Source: Chryseosolibacter indicum (GTDB taxonomy: Bacteria; Bacteroidota; Bacteroidia; Cytophagales; Cyclobacteriaceae). From it: a stretch of DNA of 64,000 nucleotides. The translations under genes and the position numbers were made by a program. Position 1 is the first letter of the stretch. Each line of letters opens with the position of its first letter. The notes below the pieces were generated by a model. That model did not search any database and had not been told where the DNA came from. It saw only the letters and a program-made list of their open reading frames with translations. Shown piece after piece: positions 25,203 through 34,698 of the stretch. The stretch is taken from NCBI RefSeq assembly GCF_018598585.1, contig NZ_JAHESD010000019.1, positions 1-64,000 on the forward strand, given 5' to 3'.

Positions 25203-27539
25203 CTACCCTACCTCACTAATATCCGGCCTCAGCTTCATGAACACTGGCTCTCTGAACATCTTATCAGGCGTGAGTTTGGCATAACTTACTTCTGCGATGA
25301 TCTTTGGCTCGAGCCATACACTTACTTTAGGATCAAGCAATGTTCCTATTACATCAGGACGTTTGGTGGTGTTAACTTTTTTGATGGTGGTGAAAATATC
25401 CTTCATTGTACTATCATCAAAGCCAGTTCCTACCTTGCCACGGTAATGAAGCTCGTCTCCTACCCTTTCGGCTATGTGCAGCGCACCAAAGGTTACTGAG
25501 CGGTCTCCTTTGCCTTTAGTATAGCCAATAATGACAACTTCCGCAGATTGACGCAGCTTGATCTTATACCAACAATCTGTACGCTTGCCCGGCAGGTATT
25601 TGCTGTCTTTCCTTTTAGCGATGATACCTTCGAGGCCGTGTTCGCGTGCCGCATTCAGCAAGGCTTCTCCATCATCAACAAACTCACTTACTCTATACGC
25701 CGTATCTCCCCTAACAGCATCTCTTAGCCAATCCTTGCGTTTCATCAATGGCTCATTGAGTAATGACCGCCCATCAAGGTATAAACAATCGAAGATGTAA
25801 CAGTAACACGGTGTGGTCTTTGAAATCTTTTGAATAGCAGCATCTCCGCTTGTCATTAAGCGGTTGATTACTTTTTTAAATACAGGTTTGCCTGTAGCGT
25901 CGAGGTGAACGATCTCGGCATCAAAGACAGCGTTGGTAGCCCTGAAGGCTTTCTCGCCATCCAGTAATTCAGGAAACTGTTTGGTAACATCGTTCTGATT
26001 GCGTGTATGAATGGTAAGCTTGCCCTCTTCATAAGCAATCAATGCACGGATTCCATCCCACTTGATCTCATAGATAAAGTCATCTCCTTTTGGAGGCTCG
26101 TCACTTGATTCAGTAAGCATGGGTTCTATAAACTTGTTGATGTAATCAAGCTGGGGTTCATCAACACGTTCGAGCAAATATTCCTTCTCTTTCGTTTTAT
26201 GCATGCGATACTCGCCTGTCATCTCCTTGCTGTTGAGGCGAAAGTAGAAGCCATCTTTCTTTTCTTTGGTAACCTGGTATTTACCCAATGCATAGATCCA
26301 CATCTCGCCCCCTCCGTACTGTCCTTTCGGAATACTGCCATTGAACGTAAGGTATTCCATCGGGTGATCTTCTGTTTGCACAGCGAGGCGTTTTACACCC
26401 GGCCTTGGAGGTAACCCCCGGGGTACTGCCCATGATTTTAGTACGCCATCTTTCTCTAAACGAAGATCGTAATGAAGGTGTGACGCATGATGGCGGTGAA
26501 CAACAAAGTTGTTATTACTTCCCGTGATGATGTTTGCTACAGGCTCAGGTGTTTTTTCGAAGTCGCGTTTCTTTGAATACGTCTCTAGTTGTTCGGGTGT
26601 TTTATGCTTCTTCGATGGTCCTAACTTCTTGGCCTTACTTGTCTTCTCTTTCCTGTGGGTGTGAAGTTCAACGGCATAGGCTCCGATGCTCTCCCACGCA
26701 TCTCCATCTTTTAATACTTTATCAACAGCGTTTTGTATATTAAATACCTTGGGGTTGTCCAGGTCTTCAAGTTCCTCCCAGGTCAATGGCATTGATACCG
26801 GTGCTCCTACCCGTCCGCGCAAACTGTAGGGCGATACGATGGTCTGACCAGAACGGATCCGATAAATATCGACCAACACCCTTCCTTTGCGTGCCTCTTT
26901 TTTAATGTGTAATGTAGTTTGCTCTCCAAGGCTTTCAACAAAAGGCTGCGCTATGGCTTGTGCCGCATCAAACACTTCAGAGAAACCTTGCTGTGGTTCG
27001 AGGGGGCAGCAAATATGCAGTCCCTTACCTCCTGTGGTTTTTACAAACGGTGTATAGCCAAACTGCTCAATATGTTCTTTGAGATCGAAGGCGATCGGTT
27101 TAAGTTTTTTGAAATCATATCCTTCCGGAGGATCAAGATCGAAAACCATATAATCAGGTTTATCAAAAGCAGGTTTTCGGCTATGGAGCTGATGAAATTC
27201 GAGGGAAGCAAGATTGGCAAGCCACACGAGGAGCGCAGGTTCTGTTGCCACGATGTAGTCCTTCTCTTCCTTGCCCAACGTCTCAAACTCCACCCAATTC
27301 GGAGCAAAGTCAGGTTTGTTTTTCTGGTAGAAGCTCTCCCCATGTATACCATCAGGAAAACGGATAAATGACAGTGCCCTACCTTTGATGTGATTGAGGA
27401 TAGTAGGTGCTATCTTCAGGTAGTATTCGATTACCTCAGCCTTTAAAACATGGTCTTCAGGAAAAAGAACTTTGTCGAGGTTAGACAATTCAACGTTTCG
27501 TTTACCTACCTGTACCCACTGACTGTTCTTTTTGGCCAT
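25203..27539 (-). CDS. ligD: ATP-dependent DNA ligase D
   Basis: Multifunctional enzyme of bacterial non-homologous end joining. 778 residues in the order polymerase - phosphoesterase - ligase. The polymerase (primase-like) domain covers about 1-295 with catalytic Asp134 and Asp136 in VFDLDPPEG. The phosphoesterase covers about 341-455 with FVVHRHHASHLHYDLRLE. The ligase covers about 473-778 with the adenylated lysine Lys493 in EIKWDGIRAL and a C-terminal OB fold. This order is the one known from mycobacterial LigD, not the Pseudomonas order. All catalytic motifs look intact. The usual partner gene ku is not in this window. The ATG at 27539 gives a short N-terminal extension directly leading into the polymerase domain. 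Confidence 0.95.
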   Translation of the reverse strand: MAKKNSQWVQVGKRNVELSNLDKVLFPEDHVLKAEVIEYYLKIAPTILNHIKGRALSFIRFPDGIHGESFYQKNKPDFAPNWVEFETLGKEEKDYIVATEPALLVWLANLASLEFHQLHSRKPAFDKPDYMVFDLDPPEGYDFKKLKPIAFDLKEHIEQFGYTPFVKTTGGKGLHICCPLEPQQGFSEVFDAAQAIAQPFVESLGEQTTLHIKKEARKGRVLVDIYRIRSGQTIVSPYSLRGRVGAPVSMPLTWEELEDLDNPKVFNIQNAVDKVLKDGDAWESIGAYAVELHTHRKEKTSKAKKLGPSKKHKTPEQLETYSKKRDFEKTPEPVANIITGSNNNFVVHRHHASHLHYDLRLEKDGVLKSWAVPRGLPPRPGVKRLAVQTEDHPMEYLTFNGSIPKGQYGGGEMWIYALGKYQVTKEKKDGFYFRLNSKEMTGEYRMHKTKEKEYLLERVDEPQLDYINKFIEPMLTESSDEPPKGDDFIYEIKWDGIRALIAYEEGKLTIHTRNQNDVTKQFPELLDGEKAFRATNAVFDAEIVHLDATGKPVFKKVINRLMTSGDAAIQKISKTTPCYCYIFDCLYLDGRSLLNEPLMKRKDWLRDAVRGDTAYRVSEFVDDGEALLNAAREHGLEGIIAKRKDSKYLPGKRTDCWYKIKLRQSAEVVIIGYTKGKGDRSVTFGALHIAERVGDELHYRGKVGTGFDDSTMKDIFTTIKKVNTTKRPDVIGTLLDPKVSVWLEPKIIAEVSYAKLTPDKMFREPVFMKLRPDISEVG

Positions 27540-27626
27540 CTTAAAGAATGATTTTCAAGCAAAATAAGAAAATTACCTTCAACTATAATTCATACGGAAC
27601 ATGAATTCATTTTAAAGCTGTGGCAG

Positions 27627-27663
27627 AATAAAAAAGCACCTGTTTGTAAGACAGGTGCTTTAA
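27627..27663 (-). terminator. Intrinsic terminator of the beta-helix protein gene
   Basis: Perfect 10-bp stem AAGCACCTGT/ACAGGTGCTT with a 7-nt loop; on the minus strand it is followed by a run of six Ts. It lies 16 nt beyond the minus-strand stop at 27680. Confidence 0.9.
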
Positions 27664-27679
27664 TGAAAAGAACATTTTC

Positions 27680-30493
27680 CTATTTACTCTTCTTAATAAT
27701 CCGCTTCGATGTAACTTTACCTGATTCTGATATGATATTAACGATATATACTTTAGGAGCTCGCAACTGGCTGATATCTACTTGTTTTCCCTCAGCGTCA
27801 CTTCCGTCTACGTATTTATCGTAATACAATTCATTCTGTTCATTAAAAACCTGTATATGGTATTTTCCGCGCGGAGGCAAATGAAGGTCTATAAAATTAA
27901 AAGCAGGATTAGGAGAAAGACTTATAGCTGCGTCTGAATCGGATGGTGCTGCGTTCGCTTCCTCGACATATGCTGCTGCACTTAGTTGAGCTGATCCTGC
28001 TGCAGGGCCATTAATAGTCATCGCATTAATATGAGCGTGACCTGTTGAAGTACCTACAAATTTTATTTCCAGAGACCCATCAGATACTGTTACTGGGAAA
28101 CTTAAAAAAGAAACTCCTGAGCCTGCCTGGTCGTGTACATCATAATTAGACTGTACTAATGCGCCTTCCAGATAAATATTGAATTTCCTTGCACCTGAGG
28201 TAAAGGTATCAGCGCTCTTCTTTGCAAAAAACAATTTCACCTCATAACTGCCGGCTACCGGCACTGGCATATTATAACGAATCGTCTTATTTGTACCTGA
28301 AGTATACCTATAAGATCCCATTACCTGGTTAGGCACCTCGGTATCATTTGTTCCCCAGAAAGAAGACGCGCTTCCGGTTGTATAACTACTATATGTGGCA
28401 TCATAAAACGCATGAGGTGTTGTTTGCTTATCCTTCTCCCAAGTCACGTCTTCTTCAACAATTTCATCCCCTCCGGCATTAATAGCTAAAGAGAGTTGGT
28501 CAATTGGATCAGGAGTAGGCTCGGCATATTTTGTAACTGCTATAGCATTGATCTGGGCGTGAGACGTACCTATACCTGCAAAGGTTAAATCAAGAATACC
28601 ATCATGCACCACTGCGTTAAAGGTAAGCGAAGCTGCCCCGCTACCCGTATTGTCGTATACATCATAGGCTGCTGCTTTTGTTTCTCCTTCTGCAACAATA
28701 TCAAATCGTCTGGCTCCTGAAGTAAAGGTATCTCCTGACTTACGCGCGAAGTATAAACTTACAGTATAAGTAGCCCCTGATTGAGGAACAGGGATAAGGT
28801 ATTTTAATGTATGATTATTACCAGAAGTATAACGATAAGACCCCAGAATGCCATTTGGAATACCGGTATTATTTGTTCCTGAAAACGAGGACGTACCTCC
28901 AGTAGTATATGAGTTAAAAGCTGTATTATAATATACATGCGGTGTAGTCTGCTTGTCGCGTTCCCATGTTTTACTGCCATCAACAAAATCATCGCCACCC
29001 GGGTTTATGTAAACTGCCCACGATGGATCTGGATTATTACCATTAGTGCTGTATTCATACACACCAAGATCATACGCATTATTAACATTTCGAGGTTTCC
29101 CATCAAGATCAAATGCTATGCTATCCACACCGGTCGCGGATAAGTTAACTCCAGAATCAATAGCAGGAGAAGTACTACTTAAATGAAAGTCATTATTATT
29201 CAGAAATTCTTCATCACTCGCATCAGAAAAACGAACAAATCCAACGTCATTTGGATCACGGGCAAAGTAATTGTGATTATTAACATTAAAGGCAGGAACA
29301 CCCCTCACAAATGCCCTGTCTCCAGGTACTCCGGCTATGATGTTATTTTGCAATACCATGTTATCAATTTCGTTGTATGAATCCCACAATATGCCCTCCT
29401 GCCTGTCATGAGACTTACCTACCTTTACGATTGTATTATTTAATATTCTGATATAACTTCCGGAAGATGTAACTTCATAATACTTGCCGAGTGCCCACAT
29501 GCCAGCTTCACCTACGTTTGCAATGATGTTATTATGGAAGTTAAGATTGCCTGCTCCAAAATACTGAAAGCCGTTTCCTGTTCCGGTATTAATTATATTA
29601 TGATAGACGTCTCCTACCACACCCGAGCCTAAATACAGACCTTCATTCTGAGCAAGATTTACTTTAAGGCCATACCGTGTAATCGTGTTGTTATGGACTT
29701 TTACATCTAAGTCAGCATCTTTTAACTGCAAGCCGTCCCATCCAGTGTAGTCAATTACGTTATTATAAATTCTGACATGTTGAAGAGAGGCTGAGTAAGC
29801 AGTTTTAGTAGCATTGCCACATGTAATCGGCTTCCCGCCGTAAGCCTCATCGCCTTTTCCAATATACATTCCCTCTGTACCAACATTATGAATGTAGTTA
29901 TCATGAACAAGTATATTTCGTATTACCCACTTATTTGGATGATTTCTGGGAAGGGTATCCTGATCACAATTAACATCGTCAATAATTTTTAGTCCCGCTG
30001 ATCCAGGTGTTCCCGAATCGCCACCTATATTTAAATAAGCAACCTCCAGATCTGTAATTCGGATGCTACTTAATGCCTTTAATTCTACGAAGTTGCCTCC
30101 ACCTTTTGCTCTTATACCATATTTATACTGAGCACATCCATTACCCAAAACTTTAACATACTTAGAATCCCATACCGATAAAGGGCTTCCTGTGCCTCCA
30201 TCGATAGTAACAAGCCCTCCACAATTAGTAATAATAATTGGATTCGAGGCACTTCCTGTCAGCTCCCGGAAGACAATGTTCTTATTATAAGTGGCACCAC
30301 CTTGTATACAAATCTTTTTGCCTGCAAGGTCTGTAACACCAAGGGCTGCTTTTATTTCTGATGCATAAATATAGAAATCCGTACTGGTTGGTGTAATGAC
30401 ATAATCACACGTAGAGCACTCACATTGCGCATTTACCTGCTGTGTATAAAGGTTAAGTACTAAGAATAGTACAATCAAATAAAAATGTTTCAT
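27680..30493 (-). CDS. T9SS-secreted right-handed beta-helix protein with two malectin-like domains
   Basis: 937 residues. Signal peptide 1-22; parallel beta-helix region about 60-430 with many 'NNTI', 'HNNII' and 'NNVID' turns, as in pectate-lyase-like proteins; two successive malectin-like carbohydrate-binding domains (about 495-660 and 675-835) that are clear duplicates of each other (shared DKQTTPH, GSYRYTSG, DTFTSGAR); and a C-terminal type A sorting domain (LSPNPAFNFIDLHLPP onward, ending KRIIKKSK) of the type IX secretion system. It is therefore predicted to be secreted or cell-surface attached and to act on or bind polysaccharide. No catalytic residue of a specific lyase family can be assigned. 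It is monocistronic with its own terminator. Confidence 0.85.
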   Translation of the reverse strand: MKHFYLIVLFLVLNLYTQQVNAQCECSTCDYVITPTSTDFYIYASEIKAALGVTDLAGKKICIQGGATYNKNIVFRELTGSASNPIIITNCGGLVTIDGGTGSPLSVWDSKYVKVLGNGCAQYKYGIRAKGGGNFVELKALSSIRITDLEVAYLNIGGDSGTPGSAGLKIIDDVNCDQDTLPRNHPNKWVIRNILVHDNYIHNVGTEGMYIGKGDEAYGGKPITCGNATKTAYSASLQHVRIYNNVIDYTGWDGLQLKDADLDVKVHNNTITRYGLKVNLAQNEGLYLGSGVVGDVYHNIINTGTGNGFQYFGAGNLNFHNNIIANVGEAGMWALGKYYEVTSSGSYIRILNNTIVKVGKSHDRQEGILWDSYNEIDNMVLQNNIIAGVPGDRAFVRGVPAFNVNNHNYFARDPNDVGFVRFSDASDEEFLNNNDFHLSSTSPAIDSGVNLSATGVDSIAFDLDGKPRNVNNAYDLGVYEYSTNGNNPDPSWAVYINPGGDDFVDGSKTWERDKQTTPHVYYNTAFNSYTTGGTSSFSGTNNTGIPNGILGSYRYTSGNNHTLKYLIPVPQSGATYTVSLYFARKSGDTFTSGARRFDIVAEGETKAAAYDVYDNTGSGAASLTFNAVVHDGILDLTFAGIGTSHAQINAIAVTKYAEPTPDPIDQLSLAINAGGDEIVEEDVTWEKDKQTTPHAFYDATYSSYTTGSASSFWGTNDTEVPNQVMGSYRYTSGTNKTIRYNMPVPVAGSYEVKLFFAKKSADTFTSGARKFNIYLEGALVQSNYDVHDQAGSGVSFLSFPVTVSDGSLEIKFVGTSTGHAHINAMTINGPAAGSAQLSAAAYVEEANAAPSDSDAAISLSPNPAFNFIDLHLPPRGKYHIQVFNEQNELYYDKYVDGSDAEGKQVDISQLRAPKVYIVNIISESGKVTSKRIIKKSK

Positions 30494-30979
30494 TGATAAC
30501 TTTGTTTAGATTTTTAGTTGTAGCAATACTTGTCCTTCTTCAGCACGCTGAAAGGCTATGTTGAAAAAGAAAGGACAATAGAATCATGAGGGTATAGGGA
30601 ACTATACCAGCATTACAGAAGTACGAAGCTGACCAAGCAATGGGTTGACATTATCAACCACTGCCTTCCATCAGTCTAACAATTCCATTTACTCGGATTT
30701 AACTATGTAGATGAGCCTGCGTTGTAAGTTAACATAAGAGGTATTTGTTTTTTTCACTGAAGAGAAAAAATACCTGCCACATGGATTTATCTTAAAAGAT
30801 TTTAGACATGAATGGTCAAGAAACTTCTATGAGTAGCGTTGGATAGCTAAACACCTTGTCAACGCTATTAAAATGTAGTCCGCCGTTCTACAAAGCGCGT
30901 ACTTAAAAAGGAGTAGTAAAAAGGAGTATAAGTAGAATTAGAAAAAGGTTAGATTATGAAGTACATGAGGAGTAGTTTG
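30494..30979. other. 486-nt intergenic region
   Basis: Upstream of the beta-helix gene and downstream of the phytase-like gene. I see no supported gene or strong hairpin. A 13-bp direct repeat lies at 30904-30929. Confidence 0.5.
30904..30929. repeat. 13-bp tandem duplication
   Basis: Two adjacent copies of TAAAAAGGAGTAG/T (12 of 13 identical). No associated gene is seen. Confidence 0.55.
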
Positions 30980-32131
30980 CTAAGGCACAATTTCAAACAG
31001 GAAGAACTGAGTTTTCTCGAATGAATTGAAATTGTTATCAGACACAAATAGCAACGACTGGTGTCCATTAGGCAACACCGGCCCATAGGATATACATTCT
31101 ACATTATCAATGTATCTTCCAAGACTATCCATATTCAGGAGCAGTGTTTTCTTTACAACATTCGATGGCGGCTGTTCTTTTAACGATGGTATTTCAGTTA
31201 CATCATCCGCCTCTGAAAGATCAGCCAAAAACACTTTAACTGTACATGAGAGCCTTCCTGTTGAAAAGGATCTCTCCATAACGAACAGTTTATTCTCGCC
31301 GGCGTAAAGTATTTCTGAAACGCCATTTACCTTAAACGCAGTTGTAGTAAGCGCAGGGTATGCAACAGGATCAAGCTTATAGGCAAATTGCTTTGTATTT
31401 TTCTTCGTCTCCGCATCAAACTGGTAAATGCGTACGTACGAATTTGTTTCAACTACGTCTGCTCTGGGTCCATCTTCATACAATGGTTCTTCAAGGGTCA
31501 TATACATTGTATTAAAATCTTTATCAAACGTTACTCCCTCCAACACCCCGTTCTGCCTTGGGCCCTTTTCAATTGCCTTCATGTTAAGATTCTCCGGCAA
31601 TGGGAATACATCGATATATTTTCCCTCCGTACTCATTATCGTAATGGCGGGATTTGCCTTCAACACTTCCGCCTTCTTTACAATACGTTCTCCCTCACTT
31701 GTCCAAACGAGCCGATCTCTTTTTCCATCATAACGCATGGACTCAGGATCAGTAGCTCCAACGGGATTTTTCTTGGCATCAGGATAAGGGGTATTATCAG
31801 GTCTCATAATAGTATGAACATCCGTAAACAGAACCGTGTCAATCTTATTATTTTTGATAATTACTTTTGCCTTGTAGAACCTGGATGCATTAATGGAAGA
31901 TCTGTCGTCACTTATCAAATAATAGATATCCTTCTTGCTATCATAATCAACACCCGACAAACCTCCTACCGTAGTCGACTTGAATTTAAAATTGTAAGGA
32001 ACTTCGTATTCATGCAGAAACTTAAGCTTTGAAGACGACTTTACCTGAGTTGAAGCTTGCTGAGCATTGCCCTTTCCGACCCAAAACAGGAGAAAGATGA
32101 ATAAACTGTGTTTAATTGAAAATGAAATCAT
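30980..32131 (-). CDS. Secreted phytase-like esterase-domain protein (PF13449 type)
   Basis: 383 residues with a signal peptide ending near GKGNAQ. The mature part has GLSGVDYDSKKDIYYLISDD and ATDPESMRYDGKRDRLVWTSEGERI, the hallmark regions of the 'esterase-like activity of phytase' family, a beta-propeller fold. Periplasmic or extracellular. Substrate is not known; the family name comes from low-level esterase activity of distant relatives and does not show phytate hydrolysis. It is separated from the RND adaptor gene upstream by 95 nt and could be the last gene of that transcript or independent. Confidence 0.8.
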   Translation of the reverse strand: MISFSIKHSLFIFLLFWVGKGNAQQASTQVKSSSKLKFLHEYEVPYNFKFKSTTVGGLSGVDYDSKKDIYYLISDDRSSINASRFYKAKVIIKNNKIDTVLFTDVHTIMRPDNTPYPDAKKNPVGATDPESMRYDGKRDRLVWTSEGERIVKKAEVLKANPAITIMSTEGKYIDVFPLPENLNMKAIEKGPRQNGVLEGVTFDKDFNTMYMTLEEPLYEDGPRADVVETNSYVRIYQFDAETKKNTKQFAYKLDPVAYPALTTTAFKVNGVSEILYAGENKLFVMERSFSTGRLSCTVKVFLADLSEADDVTEIPSLKEQPPSNVVKKTLLLNMDSLGRYIDNVECISYGPVLPNGHQSLLFVSDNNFNSFEKTQFFLFEIVP

Positions 32132-32226
32132 TACAATTGTTATAAAACTTAAGCCGCCAAACGAATGGTGAAAATTAATGCAAAACTGTATAACAGTAAA
32201 ATTTATTAATGATACTGCCTGCTTCT

Positions 32227-33459
32227 TTAGTGCGCGTGCCCTCCTTCTTCCTCGCTGTTCTTCATTTTCGATAACAACACATAGGCGCCCTTTATTACCA
32301 CAGCCGAATTGCCAATACTGTCTGGCACGGAAACTTCTGTAAACCCAAGCTCACTGTTTGAAGTTTCTATCTCGACCATTCTGAAATTTTTGGATTCTTC
32401 ATTGTGGGGATCACCTTGTGTTGGGTCAGAAGATTCATGGTTCTCTTCTTTTTCTTCTGAAGCAATAAAGATGTATTTCTTGCCCTGGTAACTTATAATA
32501 GCATCATCGGGTAGGGCGGGTACCTGTGTACTCCCTGTTTCTACAAGGCCAGTAAGATACATGCCCGGTAGAAACTCCTTATCTTCCTCATCAATATGAC
32601 AATGGATGCGAATGGTTCTGTCCGTGCTTATCTCCCTTCCAATAAGATATACTGTAGCCATTCGTTCTTTTGTTTCATTTGCGAGGGTAAACCGTAGCTT
32701 CTGGCCTATTCTCAATCGTGGAACATCTTTTTCAAATACAATTAACTCGGCATGCAAGTGCTCGGTATCTACAATTTCGAACAGCACGTCCGTAGGATTA
32801 ACATATTTGCCAATATTTACATTTACCTGTGTTACATATCCCTCTATGGGTGAATACAAATTAATGCTACTACGAATATTTCCGTCTTCAACACTTTTAG
32901 CATCAATGTTGATAACACGAAGTTTTTCCCGAAGTGCATTGTGTTTTGCTTCCCAAATAGTGTAGTTACTTTTTGCCTGTTGCAGTACTTTTTGAGAATT
33001 CACATTCTCTTTGGCTAACTCCTGTTGACGTTCATAATCTACCTTTGCCAACTCAAGCTGACTTTTCGCCTCCAGGTAATCCTGTTGAATCTGAATGAAG
33101 TCTAAATTCTCAATGGTAGCAATTACTTGTCCCTTCTTAACACGAGAGCCTTGCAGCAGTGTTGTGTTTTTTAAAAAACCTCCAAGAGGCACGGATATAC
33201 TCACGAGTTGCTGGGGTGGTACATCAAGTACACCATTTACCTTAATTGTACCACTTATCTGCTTTTTCTCTATGTGGCCCAGCTCAATGCCTGCGTTTTG
33301 TGATTGAGCAGAAGTTAATGCTACAATATCTTCATGAGCAGTTTCATTGCTTTCTACTTCCGCTACCTTTTCTGATGGCGTGTTGTTGCATGAAATTAAA
33401 ATCGAGAAAGAAAAAATGCAGATGTATATGCTGTTGATGTTAATACTTTTCATAATCAT
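32227..33459 (-). CDS. RND efflux periplasmic adaptor lipoprotein (CusB/CzcB type)
   Basis: Membrane fusion protein that links the inner-membrane RND pump to the outer-membrane channel. 410 residues. The N-terminus has a lipobox (FSILISC, Cys near residue 24), so it is a lipoprotein. A barrel-sandwich/lipoyl half (KKGQVIATIENLDFIQIQQDYLEAKSQ region split by an alpha hairpin) and a beta-barrel domain follow. The C-terminal part carries His/Glu-rich segments (HESSDPTQGDPHNEES and GGHAH at the end), consistent with metal binding. ATGs at 33459 and 33453 are both possible. It directly follows the TolC-like gene (start adjacent to that gene's stop). Confidence 0.88.
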   Translation of the reverse strand: MIMKSININSIYICIFSFSILISCNNTPSEKVAEVESNETAHEDIVALTSAQSQNAGIELGHIEKKQISGTIKVNGVLDVPPQQLVSISVPLGGFLKNTTLLQGSRVKKGQVIATIENLDFIQIQQDYLEAKSQLELAKVDYERQQELAKENVNSQKVLQQAKSNYTIWEAKHNALREKLRVINIDAKSVEDGNIRSSINLYSPIEGYVTQVNVNIGKYVNPTDVLFEIVDTEHLHAELIVFEKDVPRLRIGQKLRFTLANETKERMATVYLIGREISTDRTIRIHCHIDEEDKEFLPGMYLTGLVETGSTQVPALPDDAIISYQGKKYIFIASEEKEENHESSDPTQGDPHNEESKNFRMVEIETSNSELGFTEVSVPDSIGNSAVVIKGAYVLLSKMKNSEEEGGHAH

Positions 33460-34698
33460 TTACCTGTTACCAGTCAAATATTGAATGTAGATGACGCTTT
33501 GATTGTATTCGTTTAGGGTATTGTAATAATTTTCCTGAATGCTGAGCGCGTTTCTGATACCCATCAGGTATTCCGTGTAGTTTATTTCGCCATGCTGGAA
33601 ACCCAATTGAGACTGTTTAAGAATCAGTTCAGAATTAGGAAGGGCGGTCTGTTCATAGTAGTCAAGGCTTGATTTATTTACCAATAACTTTTGTGTTGCC
33701 TGCTCAAGCTGTCCCTGCAAAGATCTTTGATGGTACTCATAATTTGTCTCTGCGGCCTGTTTACTATACGCTGCTGCCCTTACGCGACCCTGATGTGGCG
33801 CAAACCAAACAGGCAGCGAAATACCTAATTGAAATCCTGTACAGCGTTTCCCGTTTGACGCGATGGCACCTGTTTCGGCATCCACCGCACCAACCAACGT
33901 CTGAGAAAAGAAGCCCACGTGAAAATCGGGTGCAAACCTGGCTGACTGAAGTCTCTTCTCCGCGCCTGTTACCTCAACTTGCTGAAGAGAGTACCTTAAT
34001 GCAGGATTTGTTTTATATGCTACTGTATCTAAAACCGTAGCCTCCATTGCCAGAGGTGTTAACGTCGACTCAGGAATATCGGGTAAGAATGACGCGTTTA
34101 TAAGGATCTGAAGCTGCCGCTGAAGACTGAATATTTCAGCATCAATTTTTCTTAACTGATTCTTACCCTCATTATACTGTGCCTCTGCTGTAGTTTGCTC
34201 CAGGAGGTTGCTCTCCCCGGTTTTATAACGCAGGGCAGATGATTTAAGAAATCCTCCAAAAATGCTGTCCTGCCGGAGTAGTAGCCTCTTTCTGGCTTTT
34301 AAAAAGGAAAGCTCTTGGTAAGTTTGCTTTACATTGTAAACTACATCGTTCTCGGTTACTGATTTCTTAATTTCACTGGCATTAATCAAAGCCTTATTGT
34401 ATGCGCGCTGACTTCCCAAAGCGGTAAAGGGAATTACCTGGGATACAGTAATGTTATTATCATCCTTCGCGTAGCTATTGTATTGCCCATACATGAGCAT
34501 CACCTCTGTTTTAGGTAAATCAATAGATGTCTTTTTCAACTGTATTCTCGACTCTACTTCATACCCTGAGGCTTTTATTTCCGGATTGTTCTTCAGTGCT
34601 TGTTCAACAGCCTGATCAATAGTTAAAACATTTCCTGTTTGTCCAAAGGAGGAAAGAAAACAGAAAACCATTAGTATCGTTATTACTAAATAATTCAT
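33460..34698 (-). CDS. TolC-family outer-membrane efflux channel (CusC/CzcC type)
   Basis: 412 residues with a signal peptide ending SSFGQ and two outer-membrane-efflux-protein repeats of long helices (for example TEAQYNEGKNQLRKIDAEIFSLQRQ and the C-terminal LEQATQKLLVNKSSL). It forms the outer-membrane exit duct of the tripartite pump. The ATG overlaps the stop of the RND gene by 4 nt (ATGA type), and the adaptor gene follows without a gap, so all three are co-translated from one mRNA in the order pump, channel, adaptor. Confidence 0.9.
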   Translation of the reverse strand: MNYLVITILMVFCFLSSFGQTGNVLTIDQAVEQALKNNPEIKASGYEVESRIQLKKTSIDLPKTEVMLMYGQYNSYAKDDNNITVSQVIPFTALGSQRAYNKALINASEIKKSVTENDVVYNVKQTYQELSFLKARKRLLLRQDSIFGGFLKSSALRYKTGESNLLEQTTAEAQYNEGKNQLRKIDAEIFSLQRQLQILINASFLPDIPESTLTPLAMEATVLDTVAYKTNPALRYSLQQVEVTGAEKRLQSARFAPDFHVGFFSQTLVGAVDAETGAIASNGKRCTGFQLGISLPVWFAPHQGRVRAAAYSKQAAETNYEYHQRSLQGQLEQATQKLLVNKSSLDYYEQTALPNSELILKQSQLGFQHGEINYTEYLMGIRNALSIQENYYNTLNEYNQSVIYIQYLTGNR

